In this document: positions 34,869 through 43,761 of the stretch, piece after piece
Layout: every line of letters starts with the position of its first letter
Numbering within the stretch: the stretch's first letter is position 1
NCBI GenBank assembly: GCA_052170315.1
Contig: JBQNAT010000001.1
Span: 62,001-126,000, forward strand
Reading direction: 5' to 3'
DNA from: UBA9732 sp052170315
GTDB taxonomy: Bacteria > Spirochaetota > Spirochaetia > Sphaerochaetales > Sphaerochaetaceae
DNA length: 64,000 nt
Made by a program: the position numbers and the translations under genes
The notes under the pieces: model-generated
What the model was told of the DNA's origin: nothing
Database searches by the model: none
The model's input: the letters and a program-made list of their open reading frames with translations, nothing else

Positions 34869-35911
34869 AAAGCTGCTCCTTCAAAGGTTTCTGAAACCTT
34901 AACTCTAATAATGCGTTTTGCCTGTTGCAATTCTTGAACAGCGTTAAGAACAATACTGATTATTATTATTGCCCCGGTGAAAACATTATACCAGTAAGAA
35001 GAAATCTTAAGCAAAGTCAAACTATTACTTACAATCGCAAAAAGTAAAACACCTAAGAATGCACCAAGAACAGAACCTTTTCCACCTGAAATTGAAGCTC
35101 CTCCAAGAACAACTGCTGCTATAACAGACATTTCTGTACCGACAATTGAATTTGGAATAACCGTTTGTACAATAGAAACATGGGCAAGTGCACCTATCCC
35201 TGCAATAGCACCTGCAAGGCCATAAACGAAAAGGGTAATTCGCTTCATATTTACACCAACACGCTCAGCAGCAATTCTATTGCCTCCAATCCAATATATA
35301 GATCGCCCAATTATTGTCTTTCTGAGTATAATTGCAAGAACAATTGACATGGCAATCCACAATACTGTCACAAGGCTAATACCATATACGGCACCATTTG
35401 CCGCAACAGCCTGGAAGATTTTTTTATCTGATAAAGGAGCAATATATGATGGAACAGTATATAAAAGCCTGCCTTGACAAACGACATACATAATTCCATA
35501 GAACAGATTTTGCGTAGAAATAGTTATAATAATTGCTGGAAGTTTAAAATGGTCAATCAAATAGCCATTAAAGAGACCTAATACCCCTCCGATAAGAATT
35601 ACAAGCAAAAATTCAACAAAAAGATTTCCTATACCGGATAAAAAAGAATTTAGAAGCAACCAAACTGTAAGATACTCAGAAACCTGAGCAATAGCTGTAA
35701 ACGAAACATCAAAACCGCCGCTTACAACTACCACCAACACACCTAATGCGAATATACCTGTGACTGAACAGGATTTTAAAACATTGGCGATATTCTCATA
35801 GGTTAGAAAATGAGGTGTTTTTAATGTTACGAAAAATGATAGAAGGATAATTATTATACCAAGAAGTGCTTCTCTCTTTTTTAATATTTCAGAGACTTTA
35901 AATTGCTTCAT
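34865..35911 (-). CDS. Sugar ABC transporter permease, first
   Basis: An RbsC-type permease, 348 residues from the ATG at 35911, which has GAGG seven bases upstream; the longer frame at 35929 lacks a good site. It carries VLGLFNGYLIDHFKLPAIIITI and the late VLGGASISGGKGSVLGAFLGVLL loop, both typical. It works with the ATPase encoded 15 bases upstream and with the second permease. Confidence 0.9.
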   Translation of the reverse strand: MKQFKVSEILKKREALLGIIIILLSFFVTLKTPHFLTYENIANVLKSCSVTGIFALGVLVVVVSGGFDVSFTAIAQVSEYLTVWLLLNSFLSGIGNLFVEFLLVILIGGVLGLFNGYLIDHFKLPAIIITISTQNLFYGIMYVVCQGRLLYTVPSYIAPLSDKKIFQAVAANGAVYGISLVTVLWIAMSIVLAIILRKTIIGRSIYWIGGNRIAAERVGVNMKRITLFVYGLAGAIAGIGALAHVSIVQTVIPNSIVGTEMSVIAAVVLGGASISGGKGSVLGAFLGVLLFAIVSNSLTLLKISSYWYNVFTGAIIIISIVLNAVQELQQAKRIIRVKVSETFEGAAL

Positions 35912-35925
35912 TACTCTACCTCTCA

Positions 35926-37431
35926 TCAAATTGCTCTTTTTTGAGCGTCCAGAAGTTTCTGGATATAATCATCATCAATTTCTTCTGGTTTAGTCAGTTC
36001 TTTGGCTATCATGCCATTCTGCATGACCAAAACCCGATGGCAATTTGCTGTTAATTCTTTAATCTCATCAGAAATAAGTATGACCGACATTCCATTTTTC
36101 TTAACCATCTCGTTGATAGTATTGAATATACCGGACTTGGCACCGACATCAACACCCACCGTTGGACCATCAAGGATTAGCACCAGAGGATTCATTTCCA
36201 GCCATTTTGCCAGTACAATTTTTTGCTGGTTGCCTCCTGACAGAGTCTTAACTTCCTTAAATTGATCATCGGTTTTTACTTTAATTACATCAATCCATTT
36301 CTGTGCTGTCGATGTAATCTTTTCTTCATCGATGAGTTTTTTATTTACAAAGTCACTAAGAGTGGCTAATACAATGTTATCGCGCTGGGGATAATTCATT
36401 ACCAAGCCTTGTGTGAGACGATCCTCTGGCACATATGCAATGCCATTTACAACAGCATCATGCACACTTTTAATCTCAATCGTTTTACCTTTAACAATAA
36501 TGGTACCTGAATCATAAGGCATAACACCGAATATTGCGGAAGCAAGTTCGGTTCTTCCAGAACCCAGTAGCCCTGATATACCTAATACCTCACCCTTCTT
36601 AAGAGTAAATGAAATATTCTTAAAGTTATTCTTCTTTGTAAGATTTTTTATTTCAAGAATAACCGGAGTTTCCTGAGGCAGGCGGTTATGTACATTCTTC
36701 TCATATACTGTAGAAGTACCAACCATAAGCTTTTCAATCTTCGGAATATCTAATTCATCTATCGGATATGAACCAATTATTACACCATCACGCAATACAG
36801 TTAAGGTATCACAGATTTCCATAATCTCATCAAGCTTATGACTAATAAAAATAATAGAAATACCCTTCTCTTTTAATTTATCAATCAGACGAAAAAGGTT
36901 ATTGATTTCTTCCCTTGTAAGTGCCGTAGTAGGCTCATCAAATATAATTAGCTTTGGGTCATTATTCAAAGCACGCGCAATAGCAACCAATTGTTGCTTT
37001 GCAATTGGAAGTTCTTCGACCATATTTTGCAATTCAATCCCGGCATCAAGATCTTCAAGCAATTTTCTAACTTTATTTTCATATTGTTTTACAGAAAAAG
37101 TTCCAGTATTTTTCTTAATCTGATTACACAGACAGATGTTTTCAAGAACACTCAGGTTCGGGAATAGAGACAAATCCTGGTAAATAACACTAATACCTTG
37201 CTGTATTCCAGAAAGTGATCCATAAGATTTAACTTCTTTACCATCAATTGTGATTTTTCCTGAATCAGCGACCAAAGAACCTGCTAAAATTTTGATTAAG
37301 GTTGATTTCCCTGATCCATTTTCGCCAACAAGACCATGTATTTCTCCTTGCTTTACAGAAAAAGATACATCTTTCAAAGCTTTAACACCACCAAAGCTTT
37401 TATTTGCATGTTCTATTGTTATAAAGTCCAT
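35926..37431 (-). CDS. Sugar ABC transporter ATPase (RbsA/MglA type)
   Basis: A double-domain ATPase of 501 residues. Domain 1: Walker A GLVGENGSGKSTLIKIL and LIIFDEPTTALTREE. Domain 2: GISGLLGSGRTELASAI, a degenerate P-loop as is normal in RbsA/MglA, signature LSGGNQQKIVLAKWLE and LILDGPTVGVDVGAKS. The N-terminal half is fully catalytic. It is the energy unit of the RbsB/two-permease importer. Confidence 0.93.
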   Translation of the reverse strand: MDFITIEHANKSFGGVKALKDVSFSVKQGEIHGLVGENGSGKSTLIKILAGSLVADSGKITIDGKEVKSYGSLSGIQQGISVIYQDLSLFPNLSVLENICLCNQIKKNTGTFSVKQYENKVRKLLEDLDAGIELQNMVEELPIAKQQLVAIARALNNDPKLIIFDEPTTALTREEINNLFRLIDKLKEKGISIIFISHKLDEIMEICDTLTVLRDGVIIGSYPIDELDIPKIEKLMVGTSTVYEKNVHNRLPQETPVILEIKNLTKKNNFKNISFTLKKGEVLGISGLLGSGRTELASAIFGVMPYDSGTIIVKGKTIEIKSVHDAVVNGIAYVPEDRLTQGLVMNYPQRDNIVLATLSDFVNKKLIDEEKITSTAQKWIDVIKVKTDDQFKEVKTLSGGNQQKIVLAKWLEMNPLVLILDGPTVGVDVGAKSGIFNTINEMVKKNGMSVILISDEIKELTANCHRVLVMQNGMIAKELTKPEEIDDDYIQKLLDAQKRAI

Positions 37432-37453
37432 TATTGTCCTCTTCTAAAAGTTA

Positions 37454-37484
37454 AAGGCGGGGCAAGTTAAACCTGTCCCGCCTT
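37454..37484 (-). other. Intercistronic hairpin between rbsB-like and rbsA-like genes
   Basis: AAGGCGGG (37454-37461) pairs with CCCGCCTT (37477-37484) around a 15-base loop in the gap after the binding-protein gene. It has no U-run on the minus strand. Such hairpins often raise the amount of binding protein relative to the transporter by protecting or stopping the message. Confidence 0.5.
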
Positions 37485-37500
37485 GGTTAAATTCTACAAT

Positions 37501-38499
37501 TTAAAAATTATACTGGTCGCAATTGCTTGCATCGACAATGAGAGGATGGTCAAATTCAATGTTCATTCCATTAATGGTGGGGGTACCAAGTCCCGGAATT
37601 TCAAGACCTTGCTTAATCTGATCACGCTTTCCATCAAGAATCATCTTAGAAAGATAAACCATCGCTTTAGAAGCATCTCCAGAAGACCAGAGAATACATT
37701 CATCAATTGAGCCGTCTTTCAAAAATGGAGATGCTTCAGCAGGGCTTGTAGTTCCAAGAACACAAACTCTATCTGTCAAACCCTTTTCTCTGAGAGCCTG
37801 ACCAGCACCAGGCGCACCCTGGCTACCGAAAGCAATTATACCTTTAAGATCAGGATATACTGTTAACAACTCTAATGTCTTCTGACGTGAAGCATTTCGA
37901 TCCTCAGCAACCGGTTGACGATCTGTTACAAGTTTAAGTTTAGGATAATTTTTTTCTGCATATGCGATTGCTGCATCAGCCCAAATGTTATGAGCAGGAA
38001 CAGTTAAAGATCCAACAAATATAACATATGTACCGGAATCACCTATCATACGAACCAATTCTTCCGTGAACTTTTCACCAAATTTCACATTATTGATCAT
38101 TTCAATATCGAAATCTGCTTCAGGCTGATTTGGAGATTCATGTGTCATTACAACTATCCCTGCTTCTCTGGCCTTTTTGAAGGCTGGAACACATGAATTT
38201 GCATCATTAGGAACGACAAGAATTGCACTTGCTCCCTGATTAATAGCATCTTCAATAATTCTTACCTGCTGTGCTTCGTCAGCACCCGCAGGTGCCTGCT
38301 GATAAACCTCTGCTCCATACTCTTTGCCTGCAGAAATACCATCATTTTTGTAAGGTTCAAACCAAGCACTTTCAAGTTTTGGAACAAGCACCATTTGAGG
38401 AAGCTTTGAAGTAGTCTCTGATGAGCCTTGTGCAAAGACCAAACCTTGAGCAAAAAGCAGGCAGATTAGTAACGTTACTAACATTTTTCTTTTTTTCAT
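37501..38499 (-). CDS. Sugar ABC transporter substrate-binding protein (RbsB-like)
   Basis: A periplasmic binding protein (peripla_BP_4) of 332 residues with a signal peptide (MLVTLLICLLFAQGLVFAQG). The mature part has the RbsB-like NDANSCVPAFKKAREAGIVVMTHES, GDSGTYVIFVGSLTVPAHNIW and TVYPDLKGIIAFGSQGAPGA. It resembles the AraF/LsrB/rhamnose-binding group more than ribose-binding, but the ligand cannot be read from sequence. It is the first transporter gene of the operon. Confidence 0.88.
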   Translation of the reverse strand: MKKRKMLVTLLICLLFAQGLVFAQGSSETTSKLPQMVLVPKLESAWFEPYKNDGISAGKEYGAEVYQQAPAGADEAQQVRIIEDAINQGASAILVVPNDANSCVPAFKKAREAGIVVMTHESPNQPEADFDIEMINNVKFGEKFTEELVRMIGDSGTYVIFVGSLTVPAHNIWADAAIAYAEKNYPKLKLVTDRQPVAEDRNASRQKTLELLTVYPDLKGIIAFGSQGAPGAGQALREKGLTDRVCVLGTTSPAEASPFLKDGSIDECILWSSGDASKAMVYLSKMILDGKRDQIKQGLEIPGLGTPTINGMNIEFDHPLIVDASNCDQYNF

Positions 38500-38542
38500 G
38501 TAAATCTCCTTTTATTGTGTCCAACACAATTAATTTTTAAAA

Positions 38543-39025
38543 TCATTTTGTTTCAGGATATACTCTGATTGGAGCCGGAATAGATCCGGCATTGCCAATT
38601 TCAATAACTGCTCCAATATTTTCCTTCGTTGAAAGATAATAAAACTCATCTTCCCCTATTTCACCGCTCTGAATAACTTCATATCCCAACTTTTCAAGCC
38701 GGGCAACTTCCGCCTTTGCATCCTTAAAGTATCTCTTAAAATGCTGCAGACCACTTTTACCTCCGGTTTCTTCCAAGAATTCATTATAGATGCTATACCC
38801 ATCAAGAGGCTGCATTAATTCATATTGAACAGGGCCAAGCCAACATACAGCCAGAAGATATCGCTGAGTATTGGGTTTTCCCCTGTAGAAAGAATTCCGA
38901 ACGGTCTGAGGCCCATATTCATAGATATCCCAAGGCCCTATGCAAAAATCCTCCCATAAATGTTTCATTGCTTTTTCAATATCCGTTACGACTTCCGCAA
39001 TCTGACAAATATCACCGTCTTTCAT
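38543..39025 (-). CDS. VOC/glyoxalase-superfamily protein
   Basis: A 160-residue protein with two beta-alpha-beta-beta-beta units of the vicinal-oxygen-chelate fold: ICQIAEVVTDIEKAMKHLWE, then VQYELMQPLDG, LQHFKRYFKDAKAEVARLEKLG and IGAVIEIGNAG. The Gln-Glu-His-Glu pattern at the usual metal positions is consistent with an isomerase/lyase acting on a small metabolite. Its place between the SIS isomerase and the binding protein suggests an undefined step or detoxification in ketose use. Confidence 0.7.
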   Translation of the reverse strand: MKDGDICQIAEVVTDIEKAMKHLWEDFCIGPWDIYEYGPQTVRNSFYRGKPNTQRYLLAVCWLGPVQYELMQPLDGYSIYNEFLEETGGKSGLQHFKRYFKDAKAEVARLEKLGYEVIQSGEIGEDEFYYLSTKENIGAVIEIGNAGSIPAPIRVYPETK

Positions 39026-39042
39026 AATTACTCCTTTTTAAA

Positions 39043-39618
39043 CTAGTTCTTTGCAAAAGCCTGAGGCAGCCCTTCAAGATTTGTATGCCGCCTATGCATT
39101 TCATCAAGATCGACATGATTTTTTTCAATAATCATCATAGTTATAATGTCTGTCAACAAAAACATAGACTGTTCAAGTAGAGTAGACATCGGCTGAATCG
39201 AAGGAACTTCAAGTGATCCGCCAAAAATCTGACCGGGAACACGAACAGAAAAATCTGCATATTTTCCGATTTCATTCTCGGGGTGCGCTCCGAGAATACC
39301 CACTGTTGCGCCTGCCTCTTTTGCCAGTTTAACGACATTCATTTCAACATTGGTCACACCGCAAAGGTCTAAAAGAAGATCCCCTTTTCCGATGCATGGA
39401 GTTGTTGTATCGTAAACAATATAAGCGTCAAAACCCATATGTTTCAAACGCATAGTAAAACCGCGCATTGATAAACCCATTCTACCCATTGCATATAACT
39501 GGATTGTTTTAGCTTTGTTTATTTCTTCAATAAGTCTATTAAGTTCTTTAACATTAATTTTATTTAGAACTTCAGCATTTTCTGAAATAACAGTTTTTAC
39601 CAATTCACTATAATCCAT
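39043..39618 (-). CDS. SIS-domain sugar phosphate isomerase (6-phospho-3-hexuloisomerase-like)
   Basis: A 191-residue SIS protein. The layout (IQLYAMGRMGLSMRGFTMRL, CIGKGDLLLDLCGVTN, LAKEAGATVGILGAHPENEI, VRVPGQIFGG and an LLEQSMFLLTD tail) matches the HxlB family, which isomerises hexulose 6-phosphate to fructose 6-phosphate. No hexulose-phosphate synthase (HxlA) is present, so it would act on a hexulose phosphate produced by kinases of this operon. It is the first gene of the ten-member transcript and has AGGAGG upstream. Confidence 0.8.
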   Translation of the reverse strand: MDYSELVKTVISENAEVLNKINVKELNRLIEEINKAKTIQLYAMGRMGLSMRGFTMRLKHMGFDAYIVYDTTTPCIGKGDLLLDLCGVTNVEMNVVKLAKEAGATVGILGAHPENEIGKYADFSVRVPGQIFGGSLEVPSIQPMSTLLEQSMFLLTDIITMMIIEKNHVDLDEMHRRHTNLEGLPQAFAKN

Positions 39619-39663
39619 ATTTTTCCTCCTGAATCAAAATATTGTTTTCAGTAGCTAATTTGT

Positions 39664-39699
39664 ATGGTAAAGCTTGTTTGAAGATTTGTCAAAAACAAA
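39664..39699 (-). promoter_or_regulatory. Ketose operon promoter with overlapping operator
   Basis: Minus strand: TTGACA (39687-39692), 17 bp, TACCAT (39664-39669). TTTGT (39685-39689) and ACAAA (39695-39699) form a perfect inverted repeat across the -35 box. A repressor there would block the operon. The rest of the 39619-40003 gap is AT-rich and shows only the second site at 39921. Confidence 0.55.
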
Positions 39700-39920
39700 A
39701 TCATATATTTTATGTAACTAAATTTCTTACAACTTTAAACTTTTTGAGGTTCTCAAATAATTCTTATAAATAATTATTTTAAACTTCCAGCAAGTAGTAA
39801 CAATTAAAAATAAAAAAGCTAATTGTAAAGCTGTTTTATAAATATAATGAATAAATCTATAAACTCAATTCATATTCCATTCTTGAAATCATGCAGATAT
39901 CCTATTTCTTTTATTCATAT

Positions 39921-39941
39921 TACAAAAAAACCAAAGTTGTA
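39921..39941. promoter_or_regulatory. Regulator-gene operator
   Basis: TACAA and TTGTA frame a site that contains AAAAACCAAAGTTGT, shared with the site at 42616-42630. It lies 60 bases before the regulator ATG and upstream of its TATAAT box. Confidence 0.5.
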
Positions 39942-40003
39942 AAATAATTCTTTCCTTTTTTTATATTTTCCTATATAATACGGATAAAAAATAAGAGAAA
40001 AAA

Positions 40004-41128
40004 ATGACAAATAAAACCGTATTAAAATATGAAACGATACTTATAAGTCTTGAAAAAAGAATTGCATTGGGAGAATTTTCCGAAAAAGGCAAACTACCAA
40101 CAGAAGCGGAACTTACTCATGAATACAACTGTTCTCGCCCTACCATAAGAAAAGCTTTACATGATCTAAAAGACAGAGAAATTCTATCTACAATAAAAGG
40201 GTCAGGTTCTTTTTTATCATTAAAGGTTCCGTCAATTAAACCGATTGAACGATCAAGCGGAAGTAATGCAAACCTTCTTCTTGGCCTGCTTTTTCAAGAT
40301 CTCGGTCCTTCTTATATTTTTGATACTATTTGCAATCAAATTACCAAAATCGTAGCAGAATCGGGCTATTCTATAGTTTACGGAGGATATCTTAACTTAG
40401 AAATTGCTGACTTTAAAACACAAGTTAAGCTTTTTGTTGAACGACTAATTAAACTAAAAGTAAACGGTGTTTTTTTTGCCCCCTTTGAATACAGTTCGGA
40501 AAGAGACAAACTAAATCATTTCATTATAAATGAATTTGATAAAGCAAATATTCCTGTTGTAATAATTGATAGAGATGTGGATGACTTTCCCAAAAGATCA
40601 CATGCGGATCTTATAAGCCTTGATCACATTCAATCCGGGTATCTCATTACAAATCATGTAATACAACAAGGTGCAAAAAAAATTATATTTATTTCTCCAC
40701 CAAATTCCGCACATACAATAAAGCTGAGATTAATCGGATTTAATGCTGCTTGCATTGAGGCCTCACTGCAAATACAACAAAATTCGATTATTATTGATCC
40801 AAACAACCAGGAGGAAGTAGAAAAAATAATGCGCACAGAGTCTCCCGATGCTATCATTTGTTCAAATGATCGATGTGCAATTAATTTAATCGATTCTCTT
40901 TTGGCAATCGGATACGAAATTCCAAAGGATATACTTATTGCAGGTTTTGATAATATAAGTACAATGTCGAAACTGCAAATACCATTGACAAGCATTATGC
41001 AGCCTCTCAGCGGAATAGCAAAAGAGGCGGTAAAAACAATGTTTGAACGTATAAAAAATCCTACATCAAATATCACTACAATCAGGTTGCCCGGAACCCT
41101 GATTGTCAGGAAGTCAACAACTAGATAA
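40004..41128 (+). CDS. GntR-LacI hybrid repressor (AraR-like)
   Basis: A 374-residue one-component regulator. The N-terminal winged helix (FSEKGKLPTEAELTHEYNCSR and TIRKALHDLKDREI) is of the GntR type, whereas residues about 85-370 form a LacI/periplasmic-binding-like sensor (VNGVFFAPFEYSS, FDNISTMSKLQIPLTSIMQP). This mixed architecture is that of AraR. Half-sites ACAA/TTGT at the nearby promoters fit. AAGAG lies before the ATG. It probably represses the ketose operon, the aldolase and the RhaB-like kinase. Confidence 0.88.
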   Translation: MTNKTVLKYETILISLEKRIALGEFSEKGKLPTEAELTHEYNCSRPTIRKALHDLKDREILSTIKGSGSFLSLKVPSIKPIERSSGSNANLLLGLLFQDLGPSYIFDTICNQITKIVAESGYSIVYGGYLNLEIADFKTQVKLFVERLIKLKVNGVFFAPFEYSSERDKLNHFIINEFDKANIPVVIIDRDVDDFPKRSHADLISLDHIQSGYLITNHVIQQGAKKIIFISPPNSAHTIKLRLIGFNAACIEASLQIQQNSIIIDPNNQEEVEKIMRTESPDAIICSNDRCAINLIDSLLAIGYEIPKDILIAGFDNISTMSKLQIPLTSIMQPLSGIAKEAVKTMFERIKNPTSNITTIRLPGTLIVRKSTTR

Positions 41129-42493
41129 AATCTCGTTTATTCCATACTCAACAGAGGGGATAAAACCGCAGGAACGTGCTTGATATAATATATTTCCAAT
41201 TGCAGTTGCTTCTGATGGTCCTACCTGTATTTTAAGCCCAGTTTCTTTAGCCGTTAAATCATTTAACAGTCTATTCTTTGAACCGCCTCCAACTATACGT
41301 AAACTTTTTAGAGGTTTGCCTGTCAGATTTTTAACGGTCTCCAAGGCTTCTGCATATGTCTTTGCAAGGCCTCGGTATATTGCAATCATGTATTCACCCT
41401 TGTTAATGGGGGCATCGAATCCGTGGGAAATAAGATATTCCCTAACGCGCATATCCATTGGACAGTCCGTTGTCCCCGGCGCCATAAACATTAGATCCGT
41501 CGGATCAATATATCCTTCATATCCCATATTGTTTTCAGTTTCTTTATCGAGAACCTTCCAATCAAGGTTATCTCCCCAAGCACGAACACATTCATTGGAA
41601 ATCCACATACCAATAATATTTCTAACAAAAGTTATTTTTCCATCAGCACCAGTTTCATTTGTGAAGCCACTTTCCATAGCCTCCTTTGAAAGAACGGGGC
41701 TGTTGAGATTCATACCTAAAAGAGACCATGTTCCTGAGGATATAAAAGAATCTTCTTGAATCCATGAAACAGCAGAAGCAGTATCATGCGTTGGGCACAT
41801 TATTACTTTAATATCTTTAGGGGCACCCACCTCAGATGCAACACGCGTGTCCAAATTTCCCAATATAACACCGTTTGAAACAAGCTCTCCAAAGAGATAG
41901 CGGGGAAATCCCAAAGCATCAATAACATCCCATGCCCAATCTTTAGACGATGGATTATACAGAGCTGATGTACTTGCATGAGTACGTTCTCTTTTCATCT
42001 GCCCGGTTATGAAATAAGCAAACAAATCAGGGATGTTCAACATATATCTAGCAGCTGCAAAGGATTCAGGATGCTGCTGTTTCATTCTGTATAATTGGTA
42101 AATGGAGTTATAAGACTGAAAAGCAACACCTGTTGAAGCGTATAACCTTTCTCTTGCAATAATCTTATCGACCTCTTCTATGGCACCATCAGTTCTTCGA
42201 TCTCTGTAATGATAAACAGGCGCTATAAGCATCCCCTCTTTGTCCAATAAACCGTAGTCACAACCCCAACTATCTATCCCAATAGAAACGATATTATCGC
42301 CATAACGCTGAAAAGCAAGCTTCAACCCTTTTTTTATCTCAGAAAAAATACCGATTATATCCCAAAAGTCAGAGTCAAATAAACGTTCTCGTCCAATAAA
42401 AAACCGATGGACAATCTCAATTTTCCTGGAATTACCAACAACAATACGGCCACTTGATGATCCCAAATCAATAGCGATGTGCAGATCTTTCAT
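41114..42493 (-). CDS. FGGY kinase, rhamnulokinase-like
   Basis: A 459-residue kinase with the RhaB-style opening HIAIDLGSSSGRIVVG and the typical rhamnulokinase segments SIGIDSWGCDYGLLD, YHYRDRRTDGA, GVAFQSYNSIYQLY and MCPTHDTASAVSW. RhaB kinases phosphorylate the C1 hydroxyl of ketoses such as L-rhamnulose or L-fuculose, in contrast to the xylulokinase-like protein, which acts at the other end. It is transcribed divergently from the class II aldolase, and overlaps the regulator gene convergently by 15 bases. Confidence 0.85.
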   Translation of the reverse strand: MKDLHIAIDLGSSSGRIVVGNSRKIEIVHRFFIGRERLFDSDFWDIIGIFSEIKKGLKLAFQRYGDNIVSIGIDSWGCDYGLLDKEGMLIAPVYHYRDRRTDGAIEEVDKIIARERLYASTGVAFQSYNSIYQLYRMKQQHPESFAAARYMLNIPDLFAYFITGQMKRERTHASTSALYNPSSKDWAWDVIDALGFPRYLFGELVSNGVILGNLDTRVASEVGAPKDIKVIMCPTHDTASAVSWIQEDSFISSGTWSLLGMNLNSPVLSKEAMESGFTNETGADGKITFVRNIIGMWISNECVRAWGDNLDWKVLDKETENNMGYEGYIDPTDLMFMAPGTTDCPMDMRVREYLISHGFDAPINKGEYMIAIYRGLAKTYAEALETVKNLTGKPLKSLRIVGGGSKNRLLNDLTAKETGLKIQVGPSEATAIGNILYQARSCGFIPSVEYGINEILSSC

Positions 42494-42603
42494 ACATTTC
42501 TCCTTATTTACAATTCAATAAGCACCTTATTAATCCTTGTATTATGAGATAAATTAGTGCAATACTTTAGAAGGTAACCAACTTCAAACTAACACACAAA
42601 GGA

Positions 42604-42633
42604 GGAATAGACAACAAAAACCAAAGTTGTCAA
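42604..42633. promoter_or_regulatory. Operator between kinase and aldolase genes
   Basis: GACAAC (42610-42615), ten bases, GTTGTC (42626-42631) is a perfect inverted repeat. On the minus strand it lies in the 18-bp spacer between TTGACA (42628-42633) and TATTCC (42604-42609), giving the kinase promoter. It shares the 15-mer AAAAACCAAAGTTGT with 39926-39940. Confidence 0.6.
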
Positions 42634-42639
42634 AACACC

Positions 42640-43275
42640 ATGGATAGTTTACCTTTTTACGAAGAAAGAAAAGCCGTTGCGCTTTGTATGAAACGCCTTT
42701 ATGATCGTCATTTAACAACAGCAAGCGGAGGTAATATAAGCTTTCGAGTGGATAAAGATCATTTTTTGATTACCCCGTCAGCTTTAGACAAAGGATATCT
42801 GACACCTGAATTAATTGCGATAGTATGCTTTGACGGTACAAACCTTACTCCCAATCTTAAACTCTCAATTGAAACTGAAATGCATAGGTCAGTACTTTTG
42901 ACCAGACCTGACGTGAATGCAGTTGTTCATGCACATCCCGTTGCAGCATGTTCTTTTTCAACTGCAATGCCCTGCCAAATCAATACAAGATTAACAGCCG
43001 AAGCATACTTTATAATGGGAGATGTTGAGAATGTCCCTTATGAATTAATGGGAACTAAAGAGCTGGCAGTTGCAGTAAGCCACTTCATAAAGAATCATGA
43101 GGTACTCCTTTTGGAAAACCATGGTGCTCTTGCTGTTGGAAATACTCTCCTTAGAGCCTTTGATTGTATGGAACTTCTTGAACGTGCAGCTCAAATGACA
43201 TTGAACGTTCAAAAAATTAAAAACAGTAAAAGCCTTAATGAATCTCAGCTAGAAGCAATTCGTGCAATGAGATAA
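42640..43275 (+). CDS. Class II aldolase/adducin-family aldolase (FucA/RhaD/AraD type)
   Basis: A 211-residue zinc aldolase: TASGGNISFRV binds the phosphate, VVHAHPVAACSF gives the two metal histidines, and LLLENHGALAVGNTL gives the third metal His. ETEMH provides the acid residue. It would cleave a ketose 1-phosphate (with a RhaB-like kinase upstream) or epimerise one. Position and operator tie it to the ketose regulon. No Shine-Dalgarno sequence lies directly before the ATG; GGAGG is 35 bases upstream, too far, so the start is less certain. Confidence 0.82.
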   Translation: MDSLPFYEERKAVALCMKRLYDRHLTTASGGNISFRVDKDHFLITPSALDKGYLTPELIAIVCFDGTNLTPNLKLSIETEMHRSVLLTRPDVNAVVHAHPVAACSFSTAMPCQINTRLTAEAYFIMGDVENVPYELMGTKELAVAVSHFIKNHEVLLLENHGALAVGNTLLRAFDCMELLERAAQMTLNVQKIKNSKSLNESQLEAIRAMR

Positions 43276-43308
43276 TACGCATTTACAAATTAAAATAAGG
43301 AGAGCGGC

Positions 43309-43761
43309 ATGCTTGAAATAGGAACAAAAGCACCGGACTTTGAACTGCCTGACCAGAATGGAAAAACCCATAAACTGTCAGATTATCTGGGAAAGAAAGT
43401 AATCCTCTACTTCTATCCGAAAGATAACACCCCCGGCTGTACAAAACAGGCCTGCGGATTCAGCCAGAGAAATCCTCAGATATCTGAAAAAGGCGCAGTT
43501 GTGCTGGGAATAAGCAAGGACAGCGTAGCTTCCCACAAGAAATTCGAGCAGAACTACAGCCTGAGTTTTACAATACTTTCAGACCCGGAACTTAACGCAA
43601 TCAAAGCATACGGAGTCTGGCAGGAAAAGAAAAACTACGGAAAGGTGTCAATGGGTGTTGTACGAACCACATACCTTATAGACGAAAAAGGAACAGTCAT
43701 AAAGGCAATGGGAAACGTAAAAGCAGCAGACAACCCTCAGCAGATGCTTAATTTGCTCTGA
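43309..43761 (+). CDS. bcp: Thioredoxin-dependent peroxiredoxin
   Basis: A 150-residue Prx of the Bcp/PrxQ class that reduces hydroperoxides. The peroxidatic Cys44 (DNTPGCTKQ) and the resolving Cys49 (ACGF) are five residues apart, as in atypical two-cysteine PrxQ. GGAGAG lies before the ATG. It overlaps the DNA glycosylase gene by one base (TGATG), so both belong to one operon linked to oxidative and alkylation damage. Confidence 0.93.
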   Translation: MLEIGTKAPDFELPDQNGKTHKLSDYLGKKVILYFYPKDNTPGCTKQACGFSQRNPQISEKGAVVLGISKDSVASHKKFEQNYSLSFTILSDPELNAIKAYGVWQEKKNYGKVSMGVVRTTYLIDEKGTVIKAMGNVKAADNPQQMLNLL

